The notes under the pieces: generated by a model | Told to the model about the DNA's origin: nothing | Seen by the model: only the letters and a program-made list of their open reading frames with translations | The model's database searches: none | Made by a program: the position numbers and the translations under genes | Shown: positions 17,330-26,028 of the stretch, piece after piece | Position numbering within the stretch: the first letter of the stretch is position 1 | Layout: the number at the start of each line of letters is the position of its first letter | DNA from: Streptomyces griseorubiginosus | Lineage (GTDB): Bacteria > Actinomycetota > Actinomycetes > Streptomycetales > Streptomycetaceae | Assembly (NCBI RefSeq): GCF_001514195.1 | Contig: NZ_KQ948748.1 | Span: 62,001 to 126,000, forward strand | DNA length: 64,000 nt | Direction of reading: 5' to 3'

Positions 17330-18151
17330 GTGACCACCACGCCCAAGCGCACCGCGCCCGCAGCCGCCCCCGGAGGGGCCCGGCCTGCTCGGCGGCGAGG
17401 TGGTTCCGCGTCGTTGCCCGCCAGTGCCTCCCGGGGAGGGCAGAACTTTGACGCTAGCGGGCGCGGGTCGGCCTCCGGCCGGGCCGAAAGCGCTGCACAG
17501 CGGGTCACCGAGCTGATCGAGAGCCTGCCACCCGGCTCCCGCCTGGGCACCAAGGAGGAGATGCGCACACTGTGCGAGGTCTCAGTCGGCACGTTCAACG
17601 AGGCGCTGCGCCTGCTCCAGTCCCGCGGGCTGGTCACCGTCAAGCCGGGCCCTGGCGGCGGGCTGTTCAGCGCCGAGCAGTCGCCCATGGTCCGCCTCGG
17701 CAACTCGGTCCTCGCACTGGATGCCCAGCAGAACGACGTCGCCGACGCAGTACGCATCCGCGACGCCCTCGATCCGCTGCTCATCGAGGACGCCCTCTGG
17801 CACGCCTCGCCGGCCGACATCGCCGCACTGCGCGAACACATCACCGCCATGGAGCGTGCCCTCGACGACGCCGACCCCGTCGCCTTCGTCCACGCCAACT
17901 GGCGCCTGCACGCCGCCATCGCCGCCATCAGCCCGAACGTACTGCTCGGCTCGCTCTACACCAGCCTCCTCGATCTCATCGAGGGACACACGCTGTCGGT
18001 GCTGCCCACCGGCGAGCAGCCGCTGGCCGAATACATTGCTCAGCGCCACGAACTGCACCGTGCCCTCGTCGACGCCCTCGACCGCCGCGACCGCGACGAA
18101 GCGCTCCGGCTGATCCACGAGCACAACACGAGCCCCGCCGAAACGCACTGA
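17330..18151 (+). CDS. GntR-type transcriptional regulator with FCD domain
   Basis: A 273-residue regulator starting at GTG 17330 after GAGGAG. After a basic, Ala-rich N-terminal extension of about 55 residues comes a winged helix (VTELIESLPPGSRLGTKEEM, then VGTFNEALRLLQSRGLVTVK). The C-terminal FCD effector domain (residues about 135-265) contains RIRDALDPLLIEDALW, NWRLHAAIAAIS and QRHELHRALVDAL, whose His and Asp residues usually hold a metal or carboxylate ligand. It is divergent from the aromatic degradation operon and is probably its repressor, released by a pathway acid. The long extension is unusual for the family. Confidence 0.9.
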   Translation: MTTTPKRTAPAAAPGGARPARRRGGSASLPASASRGGQNFDASGRGSASGRAESAAQRVTELIESLPPGSRLGTKEEMRTLCEVSVGTFNEALRLLQSRGLVTVKPGPGGGLFSAEQSPMVRLGNSVLALDAQQNDVADAVRIRDALDPLLIEDALWHASPADIAALREHITAMERALDDADPVAFVHANWRLHAAIAAISPNVLLGSLYTSLLDLIEGHTLSVLPTGEQPLAEYIAQRHELHRALVDALDRRDRDEALRLIHEHNTSPAETH

Positions 18152-18545
18152 CCTGTCGCTTCCTTCCGCGACACAAACTCGTACCCGACGCACCGCACAT
18201 CGGACGCGCCGTTGACCTCCTGCAGGGGGGCTGACAGGCGCCCCGGCAGGGCCCCGGTATCGCTGCCGAGTTCGCCGCGGATGCCAGGACGCGTCGTCTG
18301 TCCGTCCGGAGTGCGCCCGCACCGCATGTCCGCGACGACGCCCAGCGACGCGTCTTCGACGACGTCCTCGGTATCCTCGCTGTAGACGTCTACCAGAACG
18401 CCGCTTTGACCCGCGTGCCCACCTGACTGCCCCGGCACCCTCTCGGCCCGCCGTCTGTCGTGCGGCATGTCGACGGCCTTCTGCACCATTCCGGGCTCGG
18501 TGGAGGCGCCGGACTGTGCCGGGTTGGGGGGCGGGTTGCTTGGTT
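18152..18545. other. intergenic stretch without a supported gene
   Basis: About 390 bases after the FCD regulator and before the IS3 remnant. Open frames on the minus strand here are low in coding character and run through into the regulator as shadows. I see no RNA gene or strong hairpin. Confidence 0.45.
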
Positions 18546-19080
18546 TCACGCTACTGGCGGGGTGCGGAGTTCGTACTCCACCCGGCTGGGCATGCCCGGT
18601 GCGGAGTGCCTGCGCTGTCGGTTGTGGATTCCAGATAGTCGAAGAGCGTGGTGGACAGCTCCATACGGGTCCGCCATCGTCCACGGCTGTGTAGTTCGGC
18701 CTGGCCCCGGGCCCAGAAGGACTCCATCATCGCGCTGTTCCACGCGGTCGCCGATGGAGCCCATGCAGGGCGGCAGGCCGGAGGCTCTCCCATGGGCTGG
18801 GTGAATGCCCAGGCCCCGAACTGCACTGCGTGCTCGGAGTGGATAATGGTGCCGCCCGTCCGAGGAGAGCGGTTGCCGATGGACAGGGCCAGGGCGTTGG
18901 TGGTCAGGCCGCCGTGGGCGAGGCGTCGATCGACCAGCCCAACAGGCGCCCGGAGAAAGTGCCGAGGACGACCGCGCAATACACCTTGCCCTCCAGTGTG
19001 GGATGTTCGGTGATGTCCGCGGCCCACAACTGGTCCCGGGCATGACGCGTGAAGTTCCGTTCCGCCAAGTCGGCGATCCG
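18546..19080 (-). pseudogene. IS3-family transposase (OrfB) remnant, frameshifted
   Basis: Minus-strand frames assemble into the C-terminal two thirds of an IS3 OrfB integrase: LAERNFTRHARDQLWAADIT with the first catalytic Asp, EHPTLEGKVYCAVVLGTFSG, then LLGWSIDASPTA. A shift leads to TTNALALSIGNR and GGTIIHSEHAVQFGAWAF with the second Asp region, then NSAMMESFWARGQAEL with the catalytic Glu, and IHNRQRRHSAPGM near the end. At least three frames are used, so it is inactive. It abuts a truncated response regulator at about 19085, which suggests the element once inserted there. Confidence 0.8.
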
Positions 19081-19086
19081 ACGGGC

Positions 19087-19263
19087 GGCATGCTGGTGTC
19101 CATCAGGGTCACATCAGGGCGCAGTTCCCGGCCGAGCCGAACCGCCTGCTCGCCGTCGGCCGCCTCGCCGACCACCTCGATGCCGGGCTGGTCCTGGAGG
19201 ATGAACCGGAAGCCGGTGCGCACCAGTTCCTGATCATCGGCGAGCAGCACCCGAATGGTAACG
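19087..19263 (-). pseudogene. NarL-type response regulator, receiver-domain stub
   Basis: About 58 residues of a receiver domain remain: TIRVLLADDQELVRTGFRF with the acidic pair, then LQDQPGIEVVGEAADGEQAV and RPDVTLMDTSMP with the phosphoacceptor Asp. The sequence then breaks into IS3 material, so the rest of the receiver and the LuxR-type HTH are gone. The reading starts just after GGAGG. Its partner kinase lies immediately upstream on the same strand. Confidence 0.7.
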
Positions 19264-19289
19264 ACGACGCCTCCGTGAGGAACCGCGGC

Positions 19290-19990
19290 ACCGGACCGCC
19301 TGAGGACAGGGGAAGACGTGCGGTGACTCGCCACCACCGTCCGGGCTCAGGGCCGGTACGTCCCGTATCGCCCAGCGCGCGGACGCGCTCGCCCATGCCC
19401 GCCGGCCGAACCCGCGCTCGCCACGCGTTACGGCCCTGTCACGCCGTCGTTGACCACCTCCAGTACCAACACGTGCCTCACAGCGTCCTGTTCGATTCGC
19501 AGCGCGACGCTGATGTACGTCGCTTGCGATGCGTGGTGGCGGGCGTTGTTCAGCGACTCCAGGATCACGCGGTGGACGGTTGTGGCCAGTTGGGGGGTCC
19601 GGGCCACCCGGTCGAGGTTCTCGGGCAGATCGAGACACACCCGGCGGTCCTCCCCGACCGCCTTGAGCACAGCCTCACGGAGGCTGGTGAGGGGGTCGGT
19701 GGTGTCTTTCCGCAGCATGCCGACCAAGTGCCGCATCGCCTTCACCGCCTTCGCCCCGGCCTGTTCGATCTCGTCGTAGTAGGTCGCCTGGTCCTCCGGA
19801 CTGACACCGTCGGGGAACATCGAGGCCACCACCCGGGCGCCGTCTGGGTCCGCACGACAATGCCCGTGACGTAGTGGATGACCAGGTCGTGCAGGTCCCG
19901 GGCCAGCGCGAGCCGCTCCTCGGTGCGGCCCAGTTCGGCCACCGCCCTGCGGTCGGCGTCCCGCAGCAGCAGCCCGGCAGGCGGCCTACC
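19290..19990 (-). pseudogene. NarL-family sensor histidine kinase, fragmented
   Basis: Three frames give the HisKA_3 and ATPase parts of a two-component kinase. LGRTEERLALARDLHDLVIH carries the phosphoacceptor His. A second frame reads YYDEIEQAGAKAVKAMRHLV, VHRVILESLNNARHHASQAT (N box) and VLEVVNDG. A third ends with GERVRALGDTG and the final ATPase strand. The membrane sensor domain is not recognisable. With the adjacent regulator stub this was a complete signalling pair that has decayed. Confidence 0.7.
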
Positions 19991-20305
19991 ATGCGACTCT
20001 CCCTGGCAAAGGGCCAGTTCAACCAGGAGGTGCACGGTGGCCCTGTCCCAGCATGACTTACTCCGGCTGCTCAAGGTCAGAGCTGCTCCCGAGCTAACCA
20101 TGACAAGTTTGTCCTGTTGGGCAGATTGGACCGGCCCGAAGTGCAGATGCAAACTCCGCGCCTGCCGTGCTGCGCTTCACCCTTGATACAACTCGGTCTC
20201 CAGCTCGGCGATGTGTTTGCGGGCCACGACGAGTTCGGAAGTAGCGAATGTCGGGCTCGGGCCGCTGTGGATCCGAGTGCCGTCCGGAAGAAGGGAAATA
20301 GCTTC
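19991..20305. other. upstream region of the small secreted protein gene
   Basis: About 315 bases. The left part may hold lost kinase sequence. The right part is the probable promoter region of the gene at 20306. No independent gene is supported. Confidence 0.4.
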
Positions 20306-20617
20306 ATGAAGAAGCATCTCAAGGTCGTCCTGGGTGTCGCTGCAGCGGGTGCGGTGGCGGCGCTGGCGTTCCCCGCGTCGGCGCAGGCCGACACCAACAA
20401 TTTCGTGGCATGCAACACCTCTGGCAACTACGCCTATGTCGCATTTCCTTACCGCAACGCTGCGAGCTACGTCCTCAACCCCGGCGAGTGCTGGCAGGCC
20501 TCGCTCAGCGGTCTGAGCAACGATGAGGCGGTCGCCTACGAGGACATCAACGGGTCTTTCCAGGCCGTGAAGTACATCTACTTCAACGATTCCTCCCACG
20601 TGCTCTGGAACTTCTGA
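20306..20617 (+). CDS. small secreted protein of unknown function
   Basis: A 103-residue exported protein. ATG 20306 follows AAGGGA nine bases upstream. MKKHLKVVLGVAAAGAVAAL leads into a classic Sec signal peptide ending ASAQA near residue 28. The mature part of about 75 residues has two cysteines (in FVACNTSG and PGECWQAS) that could form one disulfide. It also has a Tyr/Asn/Phe-rich, beta-like sequence ending SSHVLWNF. No catalytic motif or family is recognised. The clean frame and signal peptide contrast with the decayed genes around it. Confidence 0.75.
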   Translation: MKKHLKVVLGVAAAGAVAALAFPASAQADTNNFVACNTSGNYAYVAFPYRNAASYVLNPGECWQASLSGLSNDEAVAYEDINGSFQAVKYIYFNDSSHVLWNF

Positions 20618-20769
20618 CCGGAGCCGGGCCGTCCCCTCGGCTGCGCTGAAGCGCGATAGATGTCACCAACAGGCTCCGTTCGCCTGCGGCTTCAAGCAGG
20701 CGAAGCATGGCGGTTGGCGCCGAGTGGGCAGGCGGCCTGACACCTGCAGGGCGCGAAGCACGACTGGTG

Positions 20770-21347
20770 TCACCGGCCTTGCCGTGGTACTGCGTACACA
20801 GCGTCAAGAACGAGAGCCAGAAGCCGGTGGGCTGGTTCGGTATCTTGGTCGCGGGCCGTGGACAGCGCGATTCCGGTGATGAACCGAAGCAGGTCGTCGG
20901 CGGTCAGGCCGGAACGGGCGGTGCTGTGCTGCTGTGCCCGGGTGAGCAGACCGGCTGGCGCATTAAGGATCAGCTGTTGGCAGTGCAGGTCCGGCGTACC
21001 GGGTTCGTTGACCATCAGGGCGCTGTCCACGCCGTGGTTGGCACGGGCATGGGCCAGGAAGGTGCGCAGCCATTGAGTCAGGGTGTTGTCGGTGGAGTCC
21101 GTGGTACGAGGTTCTCTGCGTGTTGGCACAGGGCCTGAACGCGGTCTTTGAGTACTGCGGTCAGCAGGGCCTTGCGGTTCAGGGAATGCCGGTACAGGGT
21201 CCCTGGGGCCACGTCGGCGCGGTGGGCGATCTCGTTCAGGGATGCTTCGGGGCCCGGCTTCGGTGCACACTGCGTGCGCGGCGGCTACCAGGCGCTCCCG
21301 GTTGAGGCGTCTGCACGCCTCACCTCGTGAGCGCGTCCGGTTGTCAT
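20770..21347 (-). pseudogene. TetR-family regulator, frameshifted
   Basis: From ATG 21347 successive frames give RERLVAAAHAVCTEAG, then SLNEIAHRADVAPGTLYRHS (the TetR helix-turn-helix), then LNRKALLTAVLKDRVQALC. After another shift comes the ligand-binding domain TLTQWLRTFLAHARANHGVD to LRFITGIALSTA, ending at 20770. Three frames are needed, so the gene is broken or contains sequencing errors. It is divergent from an F420-type oxidoreductase gene, and two matching palindromic operators lie between them. Confidence 0.75.
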
Positions 21348-21394
21348 CGTCTTCTGGCTCCGGGTGGCTCCGGGTGGCTCGGGGGACAGTAAAG

Positions 21395-21409
21395 CGGAGA
21401 AGTTCTCCG
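21395..21409. promoter_or_regulatory. TetR operator candidate 1
   Basis: CGGAGAAGTTCTCCG is a perfect palindrome of 7-nt arms around one base, in the divergent promoter region. Its centre is 33 bases, about three helical turns, from that of candidate 2. Confidence 0.65.
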
Positions 21410-21426
21410 TACAGAGCGGATTCAAA

Positions 21427-21443
21427 CCGGAGAACGTCTCCGG
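21427..21443. promoter_or_regulatory. TetR operator candidate 2
   Basis: CCGGAGAACGTCTCCGG has perfect 7-nt arms around three bases and shares CGGAGA/TCTCCG with candidate 1. It ends 22 bases upstream of the oxidoreductase start codon, where a bound repressor would block initiation. Confidence 0.65.
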
Positions 21444-21465
21444 AATGGTTGTCACAGGAGTGCCT

Positions 21466-22416
21466 ATGACGGTCAGCCCCTCGGCAGAGCTTGGCCGGGT
21501 CGGGATCTGGACCTTTGCTTTCGACTCGCAGCCTGCCGGACGCGTCCGGGAATCGGCCTCGGAAATCGAGGAGTTGGGGTACGGAGCCCTCTGGTACGGA
21601 GAGGCCTTCGGCCGCGACACGGTAGGGCAGGCATGGCTGCTGCTGTCAGCGACCCGCCGCCTCGCTGTCGCATCCGGCATCGCCAACATCGCCTTCCGGG
21701 AACCGATTGCCACTGCCGCGGCAGCACGCACACTCGGCGAGGCGTTCCCGGGACGCTACATACTCGGCCTGGGGGGACACCGAGTCGACGACACCGTTAA
21801 CACAGTGGACGGCTTCCCCGTGCCGACCCGCAGCAGGGCGGTGACCACCATGCGCTCCTACCTGGAAGCCATGGACGCCTCACCTGCCCACAGCCCGATA
21901 CCGCCCTCTGCCCCGCACCGCCTGCTGGCCGCCCTGGGGCCGAAAATGCTGAAACTGGCCGCCGAACGCACCTGGGGCGCCCACACATCCTTCGTGCCTG
22001 TCGAGCACACCGCACGGGCACGCCAGATCATGGGACCGGACGCGTTTCTCGCAGTCGAGCAGGCCGTTGTGCTCGACCATGACCTCGACCGAGCCCGGGA
22101 GGTGGCCACGGCGCATGTCGCCGGATACCTGGCAATGGCACCGCACCAGGAGGCGAACGTGCGCCGGCTCGGCTTCGGAGACGAGGACATCGTCGGCGGC
22201 CCGAGTCGCAGGCTAGTGGATGCGATCGTCGCCTATGGGGACACGGAAGCGATCCGTCGACGCGTTCGACACCACCTCCAAGCGGGAGCCAGCCACGTCT
22301 GCCTGCAAGTAATAACCGCTACGCCGGACCGGCTGCCACGGCGAGAATGGCGCGAGCTCGCCCCCGTTCTGCTACCCCGCCATACCCAGGTGGCCGCCTC
22401 ACGCCGAAGCACCTGA
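21466..22416 (+). CDS. LLM-class F420-dependent oxidoreductase
   Basis: A 316-residue luciferase-like TIM-barrel oxidoreductase, probably using F420 or FMN. ATG 21466 follows AGGAG six bases upstream. Family blocks are RVGIWTFAFDSQPA at the N-terminus, ELGYGALWYGEAFGRD near 50, RLAVASGIANIAFREP near 75, TLGEAFPGRYILGLGGH near 105, and AGASHVCLQVIT near the C-terminus. Length matches the family. The substrate is unknown. Divergence from a TetR gene with twin operators suggests induction by a small hydrophobic compound. The regulator is now broken, so expression may be constitutive. The 3' end abuts the truncated group II intron. Confidence 0.88.
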   Translation: MTVSPSAELGRVGIWTFAFDSQPAGRVRESASEIEELGYGALWYGEAFGRDTVGQAWLLLSATRRLAVASGIANIAFREPIATAAAARTLGEAFPGRYILGLGGHRVDDTVNTVDGFPVPTRSRAVTTMRSYLEAMDASPAHSPIPPSAPHRLLAALGPKMLKLAAERTWGAHTSFVPVEHTARARQIMGPDAFLAVEQAVVLDHDLDRAREVATAHVAGYLAMAPHQEANVRRLGFGDEDIVGGPSRRLVDAIVAYGDTEAIRRRVRHHLQAGASHVCLQVITATPDRLPRREWRELAPVLLPRHTQVAASRRST

Positions 22417-22499
22417 CCACCGGACGCGGAAGACAGCGGACCCGCCAACCGCAATGCGGGCGGGACACTGCATGCAGGTTCGGGGTTGACCTGCCCCAC

Positions 22500-23185
22500 A
22501 CCTGTCCCCGCGCGGGGAACGTACCGAGCTGCTGGAGCAGGTGGTCATGGTCGATTCGGTCGAATGCTGCTGCCAGGTCCGCGTTCAGGACCCACCGGCG
22601 GCGGGCTTTGCTGCCCTTGGCCGTCCAGTAGATCGCCGCGATCGCGTCCTGACAGCTGCGGCCGGGCCGGAAGCCATACGACTTCGTCTCGAACCGTGCT
22701 TCCCACTCGGGTTCCAGTACCTGGGAGACCCGGGCTTGCTCAACCCGGTCCAAAATCACGGGAATGCCGAGTGGGCGTCTCTTGCCGCCTGACTTGGGGA
22801 TATACACCCGCTTGACGGGCCGGGCCGTGCCCGGGCTGGACCGGTGCTGGACCCGGTGGACCAACTCCGCTTTGCCCGAGGCGGTCAGGACCACCTGACC
22901 ATCGATCCCGGCCGTCTTGCGTCCTGCGTTGATCTCCGTGACCCACCGCACGCTGACCAGCGTGTTGGCCCGGGAGCGGAGGATCAGTTTCTGCAAGTTG
23001 CGGACCCTTTTCAGGTCCCCTGCCTGCGATGCCGTGAAGATTCTCTGCCGCAGTCGCCGTACTGACTCCTCCTGGGCCTGCCAGTCGAGGGCATCCCAGT
23101 CGAGAGCTGTGCCCTCCGGTCCGTTCACCAGATCGGTGCTGTTTGCCGCCGTATCGGCAGCGGATATGACCGTCACGGTGTCCAA
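22500..23185 (-). pseudogene. group II intron reverse transcriptase/maturase, C-terminally truncated
   Basis: About 228 residues of an LtrA-type protein remain. The RT0/RT1 region includes LKRVRNLQKLILRSRANTL and AGIDGQ. Then come YIPKSGGKRRPLGIPVILDR (RT2), FRPGRSCQDAI and WVLNADLAAAFDRIDHDHLL (RT3, with the first catalytic Asp region). After QLGTFPARG the sequence becomes unrelated, so the YADD active site, thumb and maturase/endonuclease domains are missing. The start is a TTG at 23185 (or GTG 23176). It lies in intron domain IV, as expected. Confidence 0.85.
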
Positions 23186-23844
23186 CTTGCCCTTCGGTTC
23201 CGGTTCCTTGCTCGGTCGAGCCCTTCACAGGCTCACCCGGCCCACGTCAGCACCCTTTCGGGTCAGGGCATCCGCCCGTATCCGGCCAGTTATGCGGGAC
23301 TCGGCGGAGGTGTCGATGTCTGTCCCGTTTTCCTGCTGCCTTTCGGCTGCCGGCCTTGGCTTCTTGGACCGTCCTGCACCCGCTGGGGAGCTGGGCCTTC
23401 CTTGCGGTCGGCTGACCAGACCAACAGATCTGGACCCCAACGGGGTTGTCGCGTTCCACACGTGTGAGATGCGACCGGGGTGGGCGCCCTCATTACCCCG
23501 GGACGGTGGTGTCCTCCCAGCCGACTCGGTGTCTTCGACCGGCACCCGCCGCTTTCTCAGCGGCCAGTCCTGCACCTCGCTCTTGCTTCCCATCTGCGAG
23601 GCTTGCCATGACGGAGCATCGTTGAGGGTTCAGTGAGCTTCACCCGTCCGGTCTTCCCCTTGCCTGTGGTCCCCGGATGGAACGGGGGCTCTTGGGCTTC
23701 TTCCCCGAGCTTCGCACCCCGCCGTTACCAACGACGCACGTCGGGGAGGGGACGGGCCTTGGACGCTGGCCCGGGTTACGTCATCGGCGTCATGCCGACC
23801 TCCTCCCTACGTAACCACTCACAGCGTGCGACCTCGCGTCGCAC
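22500..23844 (-). mobile_element. truncated group II intron inside an IS701 fragment
   Basis: On the minus strand the sequence switches abruptly from IS701 transposase coding to GTGCGACGCGAGGTCGCAC at 23844, which fits the conserved GUGCG 5' end of bacterial group II introns. About 650 bases of structured, non-coding sequence follow, then the reverse transcriptase gene starting at 23185. The intron is cut near 22500, within the reverse transcriptase, before the catalytic YADD box; domains V and VI and the 3' exon are gone. It cannot splice or move by itself. Confidence 0.7.
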
Positions 23845-24086
23845 CACCGATCTGTCAGTTCTCGGTGCGGCCTGCGGTGCCGGAGTACTGCCTTTGCACC
23901 CCGGCCGACCGGACGCCCTTCTTCAGGAAGCCGGTGTCGTCGACGATCAGGACGGCATCGCGGTCGCCGAGGTGTTCCACGACGTAGGCACGGACGTCGT
24001 CCAGGACCTCGTCGGCGTCCCACTCGATCCGGTTCAGCATCCGCTGGATCCGGTCCGGACCGTCATGACCGGCCTCCTCGGCCAGC
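23845..24086 (-). pseudogene. IS701-family transposase fragment, 5' exon of the intron
   Basis: Minus-strand residues TLAEEAGHDGPDRIQRMLNR, DADEVLDDVRAYVVEHLGD, AVLIVDDTGFLKKGVRSAG and VQRQYSGTAGRTEN correspond to about residues 58-137 of the complete transposase at 11.2 kb, with small differences. After RTEN a TGA replaces the Ser codon, then QIG and the intron begins. At the other end it is cut at about 24086 by a Tn3 transposase fragment. Confidence 0.8.
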
Positions 24087-24644
24087 GTCGTGAAGTACAC
24101 CACCGCGCTCCGCCTGGGGACCGCCGAGGCCGAGCAGGTCCTGCGCCGCTTCACCCGCGGCGGCCCTAAGCACCCCACCTACCAGGCGATCGAGGAGCTG
24201 GGCCGGGCGGTGCGTACCTCGTTCGTCTGCGACTACCTCGCCGACGTCGAGCTACGCCAGGAGATTCACGAGGGCCTGCAGGTCGTGGAGAACTGGAACA
24301 GTGCGAACAAGGACCTCTTCTATGGCAAAGACGGCGACCTGGCAGGGCAGGACAAGGAGTCCCAGGAGGTGTCCATGCTCGCCCTGGACCTGCTCCAGTC
24401 CGCCCTGGTTCACGTCAACACGCTGCTGATGCAGCAGATCCTCGCCGATCCGAAGTGGGCCGACATCCTCACCGACGCGGACCGGCGGGCACTGTCACCG
24501 CTGTTCTGGACCCACGTGAACCCCTACGGCCGATTCGAGCTGGACATGAGCAGCCGCCTGGAACTGGACCTAGGTATCAGGGCGGCTACAGTGCCCAACC
24601 CTCGCATGGCGCAGGATGAGACAGCCGCCGCCTCGGGGTTGTGA
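24087..24644 (+). pseudogene. Tn3-family transposase, C-terminal fragment
   Basis: About 180 residues form the C-terminus of a Tn3 TnpA: KYTTALRLGTAEAEQVLRRF, HPTYQAIEELGRAVRTSFVC, QVVENWNSANKDLFYGKDGD, the catalytic-core end QEVSMLALDLLQSALVHVNT, and ADRRALSPLFWTHVNPYGRF. It ends normally at 24644. About 800 residues of the N-terminal part are missing. An N-terminal Tn3 fragment lies at 28.1 kb in the same orientation. Confidence 0.85.
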
Positions 24645-24652
24645 GTCGAGTG

Positions 24653-25154
24653 TCACCGGGTGTACCTGCGGATGCGGTAGCGCAGTCCGGACACGGAAGA
24701 CTGCCAGCTTTTGTCCTCGGTGACTCTCCACGTCGGGCCCAGCGGCGGCGCATAGGTGTCGCCGTCCACCGTCCAGTCGATCTCAGTCACCGAGAGCGTT
24801 GTGGCGTACCCCAGGGCGGCCCGGTAAATCTCCGCCTCCGATCACCCATGCTGCAGCAGGGGCAGCTCGCTCCGACGGCTCGGCTGCCAGCTCCAGAGCC
24901 TGGGCGACAGACCCGGCGCGTTCGGCACCACTGGCCACCCACTGCGGATCACGGGTCACCACGATGTTGCGCCTGCCGGACAGCGGGCGGAATCGTGGAG
25001 GCAGCGAATCCCACGTCTTGCGCCCCATCACGACGGGATGGCCGAGGGTGGTTGCCTTGAAGTGTGCCATGTCCTCAGGCAGGCGCCACGGAATCGCATT
25101 GTCCGCGCCGATCACGCCATCAAAAGTCTGCGCCCAGATCAGCCCGACGTTCAT
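24653..25154 (-). pseudogene. dihydrofolate reductase, single frameshift
   Basis: ATG 25154 overlaps the thyA stop (ATGA). The first 110 residues are a good DHFR: VGLIWAQTFDGVIGADNAIP, WRLPEDMAHFKATTLGHPVV, MGRKTWDSLPPRFRPLSGRR and AWVIGGG. A one-base deletion near 24830 then diverts the frame to a stop at 24783. In the next frame the expected continuation EIYRAALGYATTLSVTEID, then VDGDTYAPP and SGLRYRIRRYTR, runs to a stop at 24653. The enzyme reduces dihydrofolate made by ThyA. With the frameshift it lacks the last two beta strands and should be inactive. A sequencing error is possible. Confidence 0.85.
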
Positions 25155-25948
25155 ACCGCGACCGGGGCTTTGATGGCCGGGTGGTGCTGGTAGTTGTGCA
25201 CGTCCACATCGGCGTAGGCGTAGTCGAACAGTGAGTTGGCTTGGCGCAGACGCAACCCGGGAAACTCGAACGGGGCGCGCGACAGCTGCTCGGTCACCTG
25301 CTCGACGTGATTGTCGTAGATGTGGCAGTCGCCGCCGGTCCAGATGAAGTCGCCCGGCTTGAGGCCGGCCTGCTGCGCCACCATGTGCGTGAGGAGGGCA
25401 TAGCTGGCGATGTTGAACGGTACACCGAGGAACAGGTCCGCGCTGCGCTGGTACAGCTGGCAGGAGAGCTTGCCGTCGGCGACGTAAAACTGGAAGAAGG
25501 CGTGACAGGGCGTGAGAGCCATCTTGTCCAGCTCGGCGACGTTCCAGGCGGAGACGATCATCCGGCGGGAGTCAGGGTCGCGGCGCAGAGTGTCGAGAAC
25601 CTCGCTGATCTGGTCGATGTGCCTGCCGTCCGGGGCGGGCCAGGACCGCCACTGTGCGCCGTAAACCGGACCGAGTTCGCCGTTCGCGTCGGCCCATTCG
25701 TCCCAGATGGTGACGCCGTGCTCCTGCAGCCAGCCGACGTTCGAGTCGCCACGCAGGAACCAGAGCAGCTCGTACACGATGGACCTGAGATGCACCTTTT
25801 TGGTGGTGACCAGCGGGAACCCCTGCGAGAGGTCGTAGCGCAGTTGGTGCCCGAAGACACTTCGGGTGCCGGTACCCGTCCGGTCGGCTTTGGCCGTCCC
25901 GGAGGTAAGTACCAGCCGCAACAGGTCTTCGTACTGGGTGTCCGCCAC
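25151..25948 (-). CDS. thyA: thymidylate synthase ThyA
   Basis: A 265-residue folate-dependent thymidylate synthase converting dUMP to dTMP with production of dihydrofolate. The start is GTG 25948 (VADTQYEDLLRLVL); length matches the usual 264. The folate- and phosphate-binding Arg is in DRTGTGTRSVFG. The catalytic Cys is in LTPCHAFFQFYV near residue 147. QLYQRSADLFLGVPFNIASY follows, and the last conserved block is HPAIKAPVAV. It overlaps dfrA by four bases, so the two were translationally coupled. An accessory ThyA is notable because Streptomyces commonly rely on flavin-dependent ThyX (general knowledge). Confidence 0.95.
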   Translation of the reverse strand: MADTQYEDLLRLVLTSGTAKADRTGTGTRSVFGHQLRYDLSQGFPLVTTKKVHLRSIVYELLWFLRGDSNVGWLQEHGVTIWDEWADANGELGPVYGAQWRSWPAPDGRHIDQISEVLDTLRRDPDSRRMIVSAWNVAELDKMALTPCHAFFQFYVADGKLSCQLYQRSADLFLGVPFNIASYALLTHMVAQQAGLKPGDFIWTGGDCHIYDNHVEQVTEQLSRAPFEFPGLRLRQANSLFDYAYADVDVHNYQHHPAIKAPVAV

Positions 25949-26028
25949 GGCGGTCGAGTCTACTGGCCGCCGACAGGCACGCACTCGACGGTCACGTCTC
26001 CCCGTACACCGAGGCACCGGCGTGAGGC

